A stretch of 64,000 nt of DNA from Saprospiraceae bacterium (GCA_016714085.1 JADJNW010000001.1:806001-870000); one strand, 5' to 3'. Positions 9,383 through 19,009 are shown, numbered from the stretch's first letter. The notes: generated by a model not told the origin, from the letters alone. Translations and numbers: made by a program.

Positions 9383-9793
9383 TTAGGGCTGTTTTGTAGA
9401 AAAGAAAACCAAAACTTTCAACTCTTGCTCGATGTTAAAAAATCGGTGGGTTTCGTGAGCCGCCACGAACAAAACACTCCCTTCTTGCACCTGCACCGTA
9501 TCCTTGCCTGCCAGAAATTGGGACTTACCGTCAAGGATATAATAAACCTCATCCAGTTCATGTACGGGTTGCGGATCTGGTGCGCCTGCTGATAGCACGT
9601 ACAAGCCGGCCATCAATGTTTCTCTATTCAAAAAAGGTAAATACGCTCTCCCGGAAGCTACCCGTTGCTTCTCTAACGTAGCAATATCAAAGGCTTCGAG
9701 CGTTTTTTCAGGAGGAGTATGCTGGTTATAAAAACCATAAAATCCGGAAGTCCCCAGCAAGAAAGCCAGGATGTGGAGAAAGTACTTTTTCAT
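9383..9793 (-). CDS. Exported small cupin protein
   Basis: A signal-peptide-like start (MKKYFLHILAFLLGTSGFYG) is followed by a single cupin fold. Its metal-type motifs are PVHELDEVYYILDG (H, E) and AAHETHRFFN (H). At 136 residues it is a typical single-domain cupin. Function within the cupin fold cannot be read from sequence; the histidines suggest a bound metal. Confidence 0.75.
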   Translation of the reverse strand: MKKYFLHILAFLLGTSGFYGFYNQHTPPEKTLEAFDIATLEKQRVASGRAYLPFLNRETLMAGLYVLSAGAPDPQPVHELDEVYYILDGKSQFLAGKDTVQVQEGSVLFVAAHETHRFFNIEQELKVLVFFSTKQP

Positions 9794-9989
9794 AGCTTAT
9801 GTATTGATTTTGTTAGGAATATCGTTTGCAAATTTCAGTCTGATTGCAAGCAATATGACAAATTTGGCGCATTTTTTTATTTTTTTGCTACCCAAACAAC
9901 TTTTTAGAAAATTTTTCGCTCTTTAAATTGTAACTTTTTCAAAAAACTGCGTATTAATTAATAGAGATTTTAAAATAGTTGGTGGTTAG

Positions 9990-10160
9990 TTTGTATATTT
10001 AGCAAATAATTAACATTGAGCTTTTAAATTAGGTGCAATAAATTTCGTCTAACCATTGTTAAAAATATTGAGGTTCTAATCTAAGAACGTCGGCTTAAGT
10101 TTCATAAACTAGTGAGTGTAAAGTAACAGCCTTTCCAGATTTGGGAAGGCTGTCTTTTTT
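9990..10160 (+). ncRNA. Candidate small RNA ending at an orphan terminator
   Basis: The 459-bp gap between the cupin gene and the aspartoacylase gene holds no convincing reading frame. It contains a -7-like box (TATATTTA at 9994-10001), a small hairpin (GTTCT..AGAAC near 10073-10090) and a strong terminator at 10127-10160. A terminator with no gene before it on that strand points to a non-coding transcript of about 150 nt. No known RNA family was recognised; I saw no SRP, tmRNA or RNase P signature. Confidence 0.3.
10127..10160 (+). terminator. Rho-independent terminator
   Basis: Stem CAGCCTTTCC / GGGAAGGCTG (10 bp with one G-U pair), loop of six, then TCTTTTTT. Nothing coding ends upstream on the plus strand. 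Confidence 0.75.
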
Positions 10161-10252
10161 GGGAAATGCCCTTTTCAAGACAAATTATCTTCTAATTTTA
10201 TGTGTAAATTGCCATTCTAAAGGGATAGCTTTAACGTAAATTCTGTTGCTTT

Positions 10253-11308
10253 ATGGAATTTTTGCAAGAAACCGATCGTCAACATATTTATCATCTTGAT
10301 ATAGAAGATACCCCCAGAGGTATCATTAGTGAACAATGGCTGCACATCATCAATAATGGTCTTGGCGAGCCAGTGAGCATTCCAATCATGGTAGCACGCG
10401 GCGCTTACGATGGCCCAGTGCTGGGGCTTACTGCAGCGATTCATGGCAATGAATTGAATGGTATTCCTGTGATTCAGCGTTTATTTCAGGAATTGGACGT
10501 AGAGCAATTGCACGGCACGATCGTAGGTGTTTTGGTGACGAATATACCCGGCTTGCTCTTGGGGCAACGGCAATTCAATGATGGCACGGATTTGAATCGC
10601 ATTTCTCCGGGTAAACCTGATGGTAATGTAAGCGAATTATACATCAATCGAGTGGTGGAGCGGATCCTGAAAAAATTTACTTATCTGATCGATTTGCATA
10701 CGGCAAGCTTCGGTCGAGTCAATTCCTGGTACATCCGCGCCAATATGACCAAGACGGTTACTTCGCGCATGGCTCGACTACAAAATCCTGAGATTATATT
10801 GCATAATCCCGCTAACGACGGCACTTTCAGAGGTACAGCCAGCAGCCTGGATATTCGTTCGATTACTTTGGAATTGCGCGACCCGAATGTTTTTCAGTTT
10901 AGCGTGATCGAAGATGCGCTGGTAGGCATTCGCAATGTGCTATATGATTTCAAAATGCTGGAAGGTTCGATTGTTTGTACTGTCAAAAATACGATTCTTT
11001 GTGATCGATCTTACTGGATTTATACAGACGAAGGCGGTATTTTGGAAGTTTTCCCTAAAGTGATGGCGAAGATTAAAAAAGGCGATTTGATCGCCGAAGT
11101 ACGCACCATTTTTGGGAAATTAATTCGAGAATATTTCGCACCGGAGGATGGCATCGTCATTGGCAAAAGCGTGAATCCTGTGAATCAAACCGGCAGCCGT
11201 ATCCTGCATTTAGGACTTCATCCCACGGAGATTCCTTGCATTACAGAGGAAGACGAAAATGGGCATTTGGCAACCTTGCGCAAGCTTTCGTGTACACCGT
11301 CTCGATAA
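10253..11308 (+). CDS. Succinylglutamate desuccinylase/aspartoacylase family zinc hydrolase
   Basis: The M14-type zinc site is visible: HGNE (H64, E67), followed by GTDLNR and the second zinc histidine in IDLHTAS (H149). Family length (351 residues) and the C-terminal beta domain (IREYFAPEDGIVIGK) agree. These cytosolic enzymes cleave amide-linked acyl groups from amino acids; the exact substrate is unknown. The last 50 bp overlap the start of the next frame, an unusually deep overlap; see that entry. Confidence 0.85.
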   Translation: MEFLQETDRQHIYHLDIEDTPRGIISEQWLHIINNGLGEPVSIPIMVARGAYDGPVLGLTAAIHGNELNGIPVIQRLFQELDVEQLHGTIVGVLVTNIPGLLLGQRQFNDGTDLNRISPGKPDGNVSELYINRVVERILKKFTYLIDLHTASFGRVNSWYIRANMTKTVTSRMARLQNPEIILHNPANDGTFRGTASSLDIRSITLELRDPNVFQFSVIEDALVGIRNVLYDFKMLEGSIVCTVKNTILCDRSYWIYTDEGGILEVFPKVMAKIKKGDLIAEVRTIFGKLIREYFAPEDGIVIGKSVNPVNQTGSRILHLGLHPTEIPCITEEDENGHLATLRKLSCTPSR

Positions 11309-14300
11309 TCAGGATTCCTCCACGAATGGAGTACCCGCGCCTTCCAGTGAAATTGCACATACTATTTATCTTATCGGTGATGCAGGCGGCTCACCTGAGG
11401 GCGATGTGTCTTCAGCGGTCAAATTATTAGGTAAAAAACTAGAGACCGCTTCTAAAAATAGCACTGTTGTTTACTTGGGCGATAATATTTATCCCAATGG
11501 TTTAGCGCCAAAAAGTTTAGCCACAGAACGCGCTGAAGATGAACACAAACTAAGAGCGCAACTCGGTATTCTCAAAGATTTTCCTGGCAATGTTTTCTTT
11601 GTAGCTGGCAATCACGATTGGTATGGGCATGGATTGGAAGGTGTAAAACGACAACAGAAATTCATCGAAGAATATTTGGATAGAAAAGATGTATTCTTGC
11701 CGAAACCCGGCTGCGGCGACCCCGTTGAGATTGAATTAGAAGATAATTTGGTATTGGTTTTATTGGATTCTCAGTGGTGGTTGGAAAATTGGAACGGCGA
11801 AACCGAGATAAATCAAGGCTGCGAAGTAAAAAGTCGCAAGGATTTTCAGCGTTTTTTTGAGGAAGCAATCAAAGGTAATCGCAATAAAAATATAGTAGTG
11901 GCATTGCACCATCCCATGTACACCTACGGCCCGCACGGGGGGCGATATACGCTAAAACATCATATCTTTCCATTAACCAGCGTGAATGAAAAACTTTGGA
12001 TACCGATGCCGATCATAGGCTCTATTTTTCCTTTGTACCGCTCGGTTTTGGGCTCTAAGCAAGATGTGGCACATCCTGAGTATCAGGCATTAAAATCAAC
12101 TTTAATCGGTTCTGCTCGCAAAAACGGGAATTTCATTTTTGCCTCTGGTCATGAGCATACTTTGCAATATATCGAGCAAGACGATCAACATTTTATCGTG
12201 AGTGGTTCGGGTTCTAAAAAATCGCCCACTGCACTCGGCGAAGGGGCAGCATTTACTTATGGTCAAAATGGTTTTTCACAGCTCGACTTTTACAAAGACG
12301 GCTCTGCCTGGGTCACTTTTTGGTCGATTGATGCTCCTGAAGGGAAGATCGTTTTTCAAAAGCAAATCAAAGAACCCTTGCCAATAAAGGAATCTGAAAG
12401 ACAGCTCAGCTTTCCGGAATACGAAACCGACAAAAAAACGGTCAACACGCCTATCACTACTTATAATTTCCAGCGTGGCGCTTTCTGGCGCTTTCTCTTT
12501 GGCGATCACTATCGAAATACTTATAATACGACAATCGAAGCGCCGGTTTTGGATGTTGCTCATTATGAAGATGGCTTAACCCCAACAAAAATTGGTGGCG
12601 GCTATCAAACAAATTCCTTACGCCTGGAAGACAAAGACGAACGGGAATACGCCATCCGCTCGATCGATAAAGATGCCACCCGCACGCTCCCCTATCCTTT
12701 TAATGAATCTTTTATTAAAACGGTCGTGAAAGATAATTTTAGCGCGGCGCACCCAATGGCAGCAATGGCAGTAGCTCGCTTAGCAGATTCTGTAAATATT
12801 TATCATACGGACCCCAAGCTTTTTTATGTGCCAAAACAACCTGGTTTACAAGAGTTTAACGATTTATTTGGCGGTGCAATGTATCAATTGGAAAAACGCC
12901 CTTCCGGGGATTGGAGTACGGCAAAAAACTTTGGTTATGCCGAAGATATTAAAGGTACTTTGGATGTGGTGGAGGAAATGCTCCAGGATAAAGATGTGCT
13001 AATCGACCATCGAGCAGTGGTGCGGGCGCGCATTTTTGATAATTTGATCGGCGATTGGGATCGGCACGATGACCAATGGCGCTGGGCAGAATTGAAAGAT
13101 GGCGATCGGAAAATTTATTCCCCCATTCCGCGTGATCGCGATCAGGCTTTTTCCAAATACGACGGGGTTTTGGTAGCATTTTTACGCCAATTTACAGGCA
13201 TTAGCAAGCAATTCCGATCTTATGATAAAGAGATCAAAAAAATCAAATGGAGCAATTATAACGCTCGAAATTTTGACCCAACTTTTCTGAATCGCCTGGA
13301 ATGGGCTGCCTGGGAGCAAGAAGCCCGCTTCTTGCAAAATCAACTAACCGATGAAGTGATCGAACGCGCTTTCCGCGAAGCTTTTCCGCCACCGGTGTAC
13401 GAGCAAGATGCCGAGTGGATTATGACGCGCCTCAAGGCGCGACGCGATGATCTGGTCAATATTGCTCGAAGACTCTACGAGTTTACTTCCCGCAAAGTGG
13501 ACGTGACAGGTACCGATGGGCGCGAACTTTTTGAAGTGGAACGCCTAAGCGACGACAGCACACGGGTTCGCGTTTTTGACACCAACAAGGATGCAGAACG
13601 CGAGCAATTGCTGTACGAAAGAATTTTATTAACCAGTGAAACCAAGGAAATCCGGCTCTATGGAATGCAAGGAGAAGATATTTTCAAAATCTCCGGCGAA
13701 GCCAACGACGGCATTTTGGTGCGCGCCATCGGCGGTTTGGATGAAGATACTTTTATCGACGAATCGCGCGTGCACTCCTGGGGCAAGAAAACCAAAATTT
13801 ATGACGCAAAAAACGAGCAAACTATCCTGAATACTGGCTCCGAGACGAGTAAACATATTACAAATAATCCTGAATTGAATATTTATAATCGCCGTTCCAA
13901 CGATTACGAATATAATTATGGCTTCAAATTGCCGATTATTGCAGCGAATCCGGACGACGGGCTTTTGGTAGGTGGCGTAGCGCAATATATTACTTACGGT
14001 TTTAAAAAATCGCCGTATGCCTCCAAACATATTTTTTCATTGAATTATGCATTAGCTACATCAGGAATAAGTTTCAAGTATAATGGCGAGTATATCAATG
14101 TATTAGGCAAATGGGACGCGCTTTTAGATGCGCAAGTGAATACGCCTCTGTATGCGGTGAATTTTTATGGTTTTGGCAACGATACGCCTGATTATGAGGC
14201 ACTTTTGGATGATAATGATGATATTGACGAAGACGACTATGTACGCGTTCGGCAGCGACTGGTCAGGCTAGAACCTGCACTGCTGAGGCGTGTAAATAGT

Positions 14301-14996
14301 GCTTTTTCCTGGTCGATCGGCCCTTCATTTGAGTCGATCCGCATCGATAGCACCGATGGCCGATTGATTAAGGAATTCACGGATCAATTTGACCCGGAGC
14401 TTTTTGATGGACTAGAATTTCTGGGGCTTCATTTTAATATGAACCTGCATAATGTGGACAATCCGGCATTTCCGACCAAAGGCATTGGCGCCAAGTTGGA
14501 TATAGGATGGAAACATCAGTTAGATGATCGAGATAAAAGTTTTCCATACATAAAATCCTCGTTTTCAATATACAAACGCATTAACAGAAAAGGTAATCTT
14601 GTTTTTGCAACGCGCGTTGGCGCCTGGCATAATTTTAATAATGATTTTGAGTTTTATCAAGGTGCAACTTTGGGCGGCGGCACGACCGAAAACGCCAATT
14701 TCCGCGGCTTCCGACGCGAGCGGTTTACGGGCAAATCCGCATTTTATAATAATATCGACCTGCGCTGGAATATGCTTGATTCTGAAAACCGAACGCTCCC
14801 ATTTTCACTGGGGCTTTACGGTGGCTTTGATCACGGGCGCGTATGGCTCGACGGCGAAGATTCTGACACCTGGCATTATGCTTATGGAGGCGGCTTGTTC
14901 TTTTCACCTTTTGATATTGCGACTTTGCAATTAGGTTTATTCCGCAGCGACGATGAAGTGTGGCGCTTTGCCTTGAGTGGCGGATTTTTCTTTTAA
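11259..14996 (+). CDS. Metallophosphoesterase fused to BamA/TamA-like outer-membrane barrel
   Basis: The protein has 1,245 residues. Residues 35-310 form a calcineurin-type phosphoesterase: GDAG (40-43), GDNIYP (74-79), GNHDW (117-121), ALHHPMY and SGHEHT supply the dinuclear metal ligands. A long middle region follows. The C-terminus (about 920-1245) is a surface-antigen (D15/Omp85-like) barrel with GGTTENANFRGFRRERFTG and a terminal strand ending in Phe (FALSGGFFF). This fusion recurs in Bacteroidota. No signal peptide precedes the phosphoesterase, and the first ATG lies inside the previous gene. Either the true N-terminus was lost to a frameshift near 11250-11300, or another start is used. 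The substrate is unknown. Confidence 0.8.
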   Translation: MGIWQPCASFRVHRLDNQDSSTNGVPAPSSEIAHTIYLIGDAGGSPEGDVSSAVKLLGKKLETASKNSTVVYLGDNIYPNGLAPKSLATERAEDEHKLRAQLGILKDFPGNVFFVAGNHDWYGHGLEGVKRQQKFIEEYLDRKDVFLPKPGCGDPVEIELEDNLVLVLLDSQWWLENWNGETEINQGCEVKSRKDFQRFFEEAIKGNRNKNIVVALHHPMYTYGPHGGRYTLKHHIFPLTSVNEKLWIPMPIIGSIFPLYRSVLGSKQDVAHPEYQALKSTLIGSARKNGNFIFASGHEHTLQYIEQDDQHFIVSGSGSKKSPTALGEGAAFTYGQNGFSQLDFYKDGSAWVTFWSIDAPEGKIVFQKQIKEPLPIKESERQLSFPEYETDKKTVNTPITTYNFQRGAFWRFLFGDHYRNTYNTTIEAPVLDVAHYEDGLTPTKIGGGYQTNSLRLEDKDEREYAIRSIDKDATRTLPYPFNESFIKTVVKDNFSAAHPMAAMAVARLADSVNIYHTDPKLFYVPKQPGLQEFNDLFGGAMYQLEKRPSGDWSTAKNFGYAEDIKGTLDVVEEMLQDKDVLIDHRAVVRARIFDNLIGDWDRHDDQWRWAELKDGDRKIYSPIPRDRDQAFSKYDGVLVAFLRQFTGISKQFRSYDKEIKKIKWSNYNARNFDPTFLNRLEWAAWEQEARFLQNQLTDEVIERAFREAFPPPVYEQDAEWIMTRLKARRDDLVNIARRLYEFTSRKVDVTGTDGRELFEVERLSDDSTRVRVFDTNKDAEREQLLYERILLTSETKEIRLYGMQGEDIFKISGEANDGILVRAIGGLDEDTFIDESRVHSWGKKTKIYDAKNEQTILNTGSETSKHITNNPELNIYNRRSNDYEYNYGFKLPIIAANPDDGLLVGGVAQYITYGFKKSPYASKHIFSLNYALATSGISFKYNGEYINVLGKWDALLDAQVNTPLYAVNFYGFGNDTPDYEALLDDNDDIDEDDYVRVRQRLVRLEPALLRRVNSAFSWSIGPSFESIRIDSTDGRLIKEFTDQFDPELFDGLEFLGLHFNMNLHNVDNPAFPTKGIGAKLDIGWKHQLDDRDKSFPYIKSSFSIYKRINRKGNLVFATRVGAWHNFNNDFEFYQGATLGGGTTENANFRGFRRERFTGKSAFYNNIDLRWNMLDSENRTLPFSLGLYGGFDHGRVWLDGEDSDTWHYAYGGGLFFSPFDIATLQLGLFRSDDEVWRFALSGGFFF

Positions 14997-15070
14997 AAAA
15001 GTGATATTAGGATATTGAGATATTTTGTAACATTGAACTCATAAAACAAGAAACTTTAAACTTTGAAATT

Positions 15071-15292
15071 ATGAACGAAGGCTGGGTTTTAATTTTTTCT
15101 GCACCCGCAGAATATCAGGCAAGAATCGCCGACGATATTTTGAAGCAAAACGGCATCGAAAGTCTTATTGTAAATCGCCCTGATTCTATGTTTCCTACGA
15201 TAGGCGAAGTAGAATTGTACACCCCGGCTGAAAACGCCGAACGCGCATTGGAAGTGCTGCGTGCCAATAATTTATTGGACGAAGAGGAATAA
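15071..15292 (+). CDS. DUF2007 small protein
   Basis: The 73 residues are the size of DUF2007 (putative signal-transducing, PII-like fold), with the family's pattern of a strand, helix and GEVELYTPAENAERALEVL. It is encoded 75 bp after the barrel gene and 110 bp before msrB, same strand. No biochemical role is known for the family. Confidence 0.8.
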   Translation: MNEGWVLIFSAPAEYQARIADDILKQNGIESLIVNRPDSMFPTIGEVELYTPAENAERALEVLRANNLLDEEE

Positions 15293-15401
15293 GCGACGCT
15301 GCGGCGACACTTTGCATCGGGCATTTGATTCCATTCCAAAAAGCGTACAACCTCCGTCCGATTTGATTGTTAATGTAATGAACATTACAAAAGGAGGAGA
15401 T

Positions 15402-15791
15402 ATGAAACTCAACCAATTGACGCCCGAAGAGGCGCGCGTCATTCTGCACAAAGGCACGGAGCGCCCTTTCACTGGCGAATTATTAGACAATAAAGCAGAA
15501 GGCGTGTACGTGTGCCGCCAATGCGAATCCCCGCTTTATCGCTCCGAAGATAAATTTGAATCTTTCTGCGGCTGGCCGAGTTTTGATGACGAAATCCCTG
15601 GCGCGGTGCGGCACGGGCGCGATGCGGATGGCCGTCGTACCGAGATTTTATGCAATACGTGTGGTGGGCATTTGGGGCACGTTTTTATGGGCGAACGCTT
15701 TACAGCAAAGAATACCCGCCATTGTGTGAATTCCGTTTCGATGAAATTTTATCCCATTGAGGAATGGAAAAAAAATCAGGAACAAGTATAA
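15402..15791 (+). CDS. msrB: Peptide-methionine (R)-S-oxide reductase MsrB
   Basis: The 129 residues hold the two zinc CxxC pairs (C38/C41 and C84/C87, CRQC and CNTC), the GGHLGHVF strand and the catalytic Cys108 in RHCVNSVSM. I picked the ATG at 15402 because a rare, strong Shine-Dalgarno (AGGAGG) sits five bases before it; an upstream ATG at 15378 is possible. The enzyme reduces methionine-R-sulfoxide in oxidised proteins. It overlaps msrA by 28 bp, so the two reductases are co-translated. Confidence 0.93.
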   Translation: MKLNQLTPEEARVILHKGTERPFTGELLDNKAEGVYVCRQCESPLYRSEDKFESFCGWPSFDDEIPGAVRHGRDADGRRTEILCNTCGGHLGHVFMGERFTAKNTRHCVNSVSMKFYPIEEWKKNQEQV

Positions 15792-16249
15792 GCAAAATCG
15801 CCATGTTTGCCGCCGGTTGCTTTTGGAGTAAGGAATATTTTTTCAATCAAGCGCCGGGGGTGATCGCTACGCGTGTGGGCTACACAGGTGGGCATACGGA
15901 GCATCCAACTTACAATCAGGTATTGACTAAAACCACTGGCCACGCCGAGGCGGTAGAGATTACTTTTGATCCAAAACAAACTTCCTTCGAGGAATTGATA
16001 AAACTTTTTTTTGAAATCCACGATCCAACGATTGACCGAACCGATAAAGGCGGGCAATATCGTTCAGCGATTTTTTACCAAAATCAAGAACAACAGGCAA
16101 TTGCAGAGAATTTGATTGCCGCTCTACGCGAAAAGGGCTTTGATATAGCAACGACGCTCGAACCGGCAGGCATTTTTTGGCAAGCAGAAGATCGGCATCA
16201 GAAATACTGCGATACGCATGGGATAAAGCCAACCAAGAACAAAGCATTT
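15764..16249 (+). CDS. msrA: Peptide-methionine (S)-S-oxide reductase MsrA, 3' end corrupted
   Basis: The catalytic loop GCFW (Cys19 from the ATG at 15764), YTGGHTEHPTY, GHAEAVEITFDP, IHDPTIDRTDKGGQYRSAIF and QAEDRHQKYCDTHG are all standard MsrA. The frame then runs into the homopolymer block at 16250 and continues as nonsense to 16384. If the block is removed at its flanking AAAGCATTT repeat, the frame closes with a short tail (KAFVFKTFQISVSLLYF and a TAA), a plausible native C-terminus. The enzyme reduces methionine-S-sulfoxide, complementing MsrB. An ATG at 15803 is a possible later start. Confidence 0.88.
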
Positions 16250-16492
16250 TTTTTTTTTTCTCGGAAAAAAAAAAAAAAAGGAAAAATAAATTTTTTAGTA
16301 TTTGGTTCCCCGGCCTTTTTTTTTTTTTTTTTAAAAAAAAATAAATTAAAAAAAAAAAATTTTTTTTGGTTGTTTTTTTTTTAAATTTAGGGGGGCCCTT
16401 TTTATTGTGGGTTTTATTTTTTTTTTTTTTTTTTTTTGGGTTGTGGTAAAGGTGGCCGCCGGCCGCGGGGGGGAAAAAAAAAAAAAGCATTT
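16241..16492. other. Homopolymer-rich low-complexity block, likely sequence artefact
   Basis: About 243 bp consist almost entirely of long runs of T, A and G, bounded by a direct repeat AAAGCATTT (16241-16249 and 16484-16492). The composition matches nothing else in the window and interrupts msrA. A degraded read stitched in at the repeat is the simplest explanation. Confidence 0.8.
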
Positions 16493-16989
16493 GTTTTCAA
16501 AACTTTTCAAATATCGGTAAGTCTACTTTATTTTTAAAATCGCGTAATTAATGCGCTTCTTTGTATAACAAAATTCCTACTATAATACTTGCTGGCTTCT
16601 CAATAAATTAGCAAATAATATTTGCATTGCCAAAATAATTATAAGGCGCAGCTTTAATTTTTAATTACCTTTTAATTTCAACTTGCAATAGCCCAAAATT
16701 CTCATTGCAGAAAACATTACTATCATACTTAATGTATAAATAGCTACAACCCAAATAGTACTTATCGTAGCTAAAATAAATAAACAGAATTGTAAAAACA
16801 TTAACAAAAAATAAATCCAATAATTTAAAACTAGACAAAAACAATTCTTGAAACACATATGAATACCATAAAATCTGATATTTGATCAAAAGTTAAAATA
16901 ATTTATAAAAACTTCAAAATAAATATATTTATCAATTAAAATATCCCGATAATACAGGAAAAATAATAAACAACAACCTTTTCATTGTT
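16493..16989. other. Gene-poor AT-rich spacer
   Basis: About 500 very AT-rich bases between msrA and the glutathione peroxidase gene. Apart from a doubtful small membrane frame on the minus strand I see no RNA, repeat or promoter that I can support. Confidence 0.5.
16661..16858 (-). CDS. Possible small membrane protein
   Basis: A 65-residue frame is strongly hydrophobic with room for two spans (IYFLLMFLQFCLFILATIST and IYTLSMIVMFSAM) and a basic C-terminus (KLKLKGN). It resembles no family I know. The DNA here is so AT-rich that a second overlapping frame is equally hydrophobic, so chance is a serious alternative. Confidence 0.2.
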   Translation of the reverse strand: MCFKNCFCLVLNYWIYFLLMFLQFCLFILATISTIWVVAIYTLSMIVMFSAMRILGYCKLKLKGN

Positions 16990-17496
16990 TTACAGCGCAT
17001 CCACAATTTCCTTATCCAATGGCTTTACTTTCGAGGGAAAGAAGGTAACGCTACCATCAGGCTTCACTAAGTATTTACAGAAATTCCAGGTGGGTTCTTG
17101 GCCTGTTTTTTCTTTCAACCATTGATATAGCGGGTGCTGATCGTCACCTTTCACCGAGATTTTTTCAAACATTTGAAAGGCAACGCCATAATTAGCTTCA
17201 CAAAATTTTTCTATTTGTTCATTTGTACCGGGCTCCTGTCCACCAAAATTATTGGCCGGAAAGCCCAGTACCACTACCTTATCCCCATGCAACTCATGTA
17301 GTTCTTGCAAATCTTTATATTGCGGCGTGTAGCCACATTCTGATGCGGTATTAACAATCAACAGCGTTTTACCTTTATATTGAGCAAAATCGACCAGTTC
17401 ACCATCCAATGAATTGATTTTAAAATCATATACCGAGGTTTCGGAAGTAAAAAATACCGAAGATCCAAATAAGCAAAGCAAAGACAAGAGTTTCAT
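16990..17496 (-). CDS. Glutathione peroxidase family thiol peroxidase
   Basis: After a signal peptide (MKLLSLLCLFGSSVFFTSET) the 168-residue protein carries the GPx active site: Cys54 in NTASECGYT, Gln87 in FGGQEPG and Trp137-Asn138 in PTWNF. Cysteine replaces selenocysteine, as is normal in bacteria. The signal suggests a periplasmic enzyme that reduces peroxides, probably with thioredoxin-like donors. It belongs to the methionine sulfoxide reductase/OsmC stress neighbourhood. Confidence 0.88.
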   Translation of the reverse strand: MKLLSLLCLFGSSVFFTSETSVYDFKINSLDGELVDFAQYKGKTLLIVNTASECGYTPQYKDLQELHELHGDKVVVLGFPANNFGGQEPGTNEQIEKFCEANYGVAFQMFEKISVKGDDQHPLYQWLKEKTGQEPTWNFCKYLVKPDGSVTFFPSKVKPLDKEIVDAL

Positions 17497-17686
17497 ATTA
17501 TTAAAATTTATAATTTAATAAATCGAACAAATTAAAGAAGTTCACAAATTAAGTAATAATGTGCATTGAACAGCAAAAGCAGTTAATCTGTTGAGGAATT
17601 TGCCATAAACTTTACAAGACATCTTGAACAAAGCCGTATGCTGGCACATTTTTTTAATACTTTTGACTATTCAAATATTATACATT

Positions 17687-18082
17687 ATGGGAATGACTTC
17701 TATTACTGCCAAACTTGGTCCGGATAATTTTACCACTGAACTCACGGATGGTATGCACACCATCATTGGCGACGAGCCAGTGGACATAGGCGGTCAGGAT
17801 AAAGGGCTTGATCCTTACGAATTGGTCATCGCCGGACTCGCGCTTTGCAAAGCCGCCACCATGCGTATGTACGCGCAACGCAAAGGCTGGGACACAGGTG
17901 AAATCAAAGTCCACATCGACCTGGAAACCAATAAAGACGAGCCCGCCAGGTTTATTTCCAAAATTACTTTCACAGGTGAACTGAGCGAAGAACAAAAGCA
18001 ACGCATTGTCCAAATTGGCAATAAATGTCCGACCCATCGATTATTGGAAAATGAAAAGATTTTTGAATCTATAATTTTATAA
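17687..18082 (+). CDS. OsmC/Ohr family peroxide-reducing protein
   Basis: With the ATG at 17687 the protein has 131 residues. Both catalytic cysteines of the family are present (Cys54 in ALCKAATMR and Cys114 in GNKCPTHRLL), as is the DPYELVIAGL helix start. Upstream ATG/GTG codons would add an unnecessary hydrophobic extension. OsmC proteins reduce organic hydroperoxides in the cytosol. The SDR gene follows 35 bp later on the same strand. Confidence 0.88.
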   Translation: MGMTSITAKLGPDNFTTELTDGMHTIIGDEPVDIGGQDKGLDPYELVIAGLALCKAATMRMYAQRKGWDTGEIKVHIDLETNKDEPARFISKITFTGELSEEQKQRIVQIGNKCPTHRLLENEKIFESIIL

Positions 18083-18117
18083 TATTATATCGATTTGATA
18101 TTGAAAACCTAATTCTT

Positions 18118-18876
18118 ATGAAAACCTGGACACTGGAAGGCAAAACAGCGCTTATTACTGGCGGTAGCAAGGGCATTGGTCTGGCGACGGCGGATGAATT
18201 TTTGGCGCTGGGTGCAGAAGTGCTGATTGCAGCGCGTGGCGAAGAGGCATTAGATGAAGTTTTAATGGAGCGCAAAGGTCAGCAAATACAGGGCATTGCG
18301 GCAGATGTTGCTACGGAAGAAGGGCGCAATATCATTATTACAAAAGTTAATAATCTTTGGGGCAAATTGGATATTTTAGTAAATAACGCGGGTATAAATA
18401 TTCGCAAGATGACAGTGGAATATGAATCTGCTGAAGCGCGTAAAATATTCGAAATCAACCTGTTCAGTGTATTTGAACTATGCAGATCATTATATCCTTA
18501 TTTACTAAAGGGTAATAATGCTTCAATAATAAATGTCGCTTCGGTGGCGGGCGTTTTTGATGTAAAATCGGGCTCACCTTATGGCATGACCAAAGCCGCC
18601 GAAATCCAACTCACGCGCCACCTCGCCGCCGAATGGGCGCCAGATAAAATCCGTGTGAACGCAATTTCGCCCTGGTACACCATCACGCCACTCACGGATG
18701 CAGTGCTAAGCATTCCTGAGCGTTTGCAAGGCATTATTGACCGCACGCCGCTGGGTCGAGTCGCCGATGCGGAAGAAATGGCCGCCGCGGTTGCTTTCCT
18801 GGCTATGGACAAAGCTTCTTATATCACTGGCCAGAATTTGATGGTGGATGGCGGCATGAGTATCAAGGGTTTGTAA
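18118..18876 (+). CDS. Short-chain dehydrogenase/reductase (tropinone reductase-like)
   Basis: This is a classical SDR of 252 residues: NAD(P) loop TGGSKGIGLA, NNAGIN, the active-site Ser region NVASVAG and the catalytic YGMTK. The C-terminal GQNLMVDGGMS is typical of the 3-oxoacyl-ACP-reductase/tropinone-reductase branch. It oxidises or reduces an unidentified alcohol/ketone. It probably shares a transcript with osmC. Confidence 0.88.
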   Translation: MKTWTLEGKTALITGGSKGIGLATADEFLALGAEVLIAARGEEALDEVLMERKGQQIQGIAADVATEEGRNIIITKVNNLWGKLDILVNNAGINIRKMTVEYESAEARKIFEINLFSVFELCRSLYPYLLKGNNASIINVASVAGVFDVKSGSPYGMTKAAEIQLTRHLAAEWAPDKIRVNAISPWYTITPLTDAVLSIPERLQGIIDRTPLGRVADAEEMAAAVAFLAMDKASYITGQNLMVDGGMSIKGL

Positions 18877-19009
18877 ACCAGCATACCACTTATTCCTGTC
18901 TTTCCGATTTCATTTTCGTTTGAATTGCTTATTTTTTTAATTGTAAAAGATTAAAAATCAGTCACTTTTCTTTTAATTAAAAAATATTTGTCTATTTTAA
19001 AATATTTTT

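Noticed and set aside
9990..10160. SRP RNA, 6S RNA or tmRNA in the gap
   Set aside because: No SRP loop motif, no long bulged duplex and no tag-peptide frame could be identified.
16241..16492. Insertion sequence or phage attachment site in msrA
   Set aside because: No transposase, no inverted termini, and composition is that of a failed read.
16665..16889. 74-codon minus-strand frame overlapping the small membrane frame
   Set aside because: Hydrophobic only because the DNA is AT-rich; less protein-like than its overlapping neighbour.
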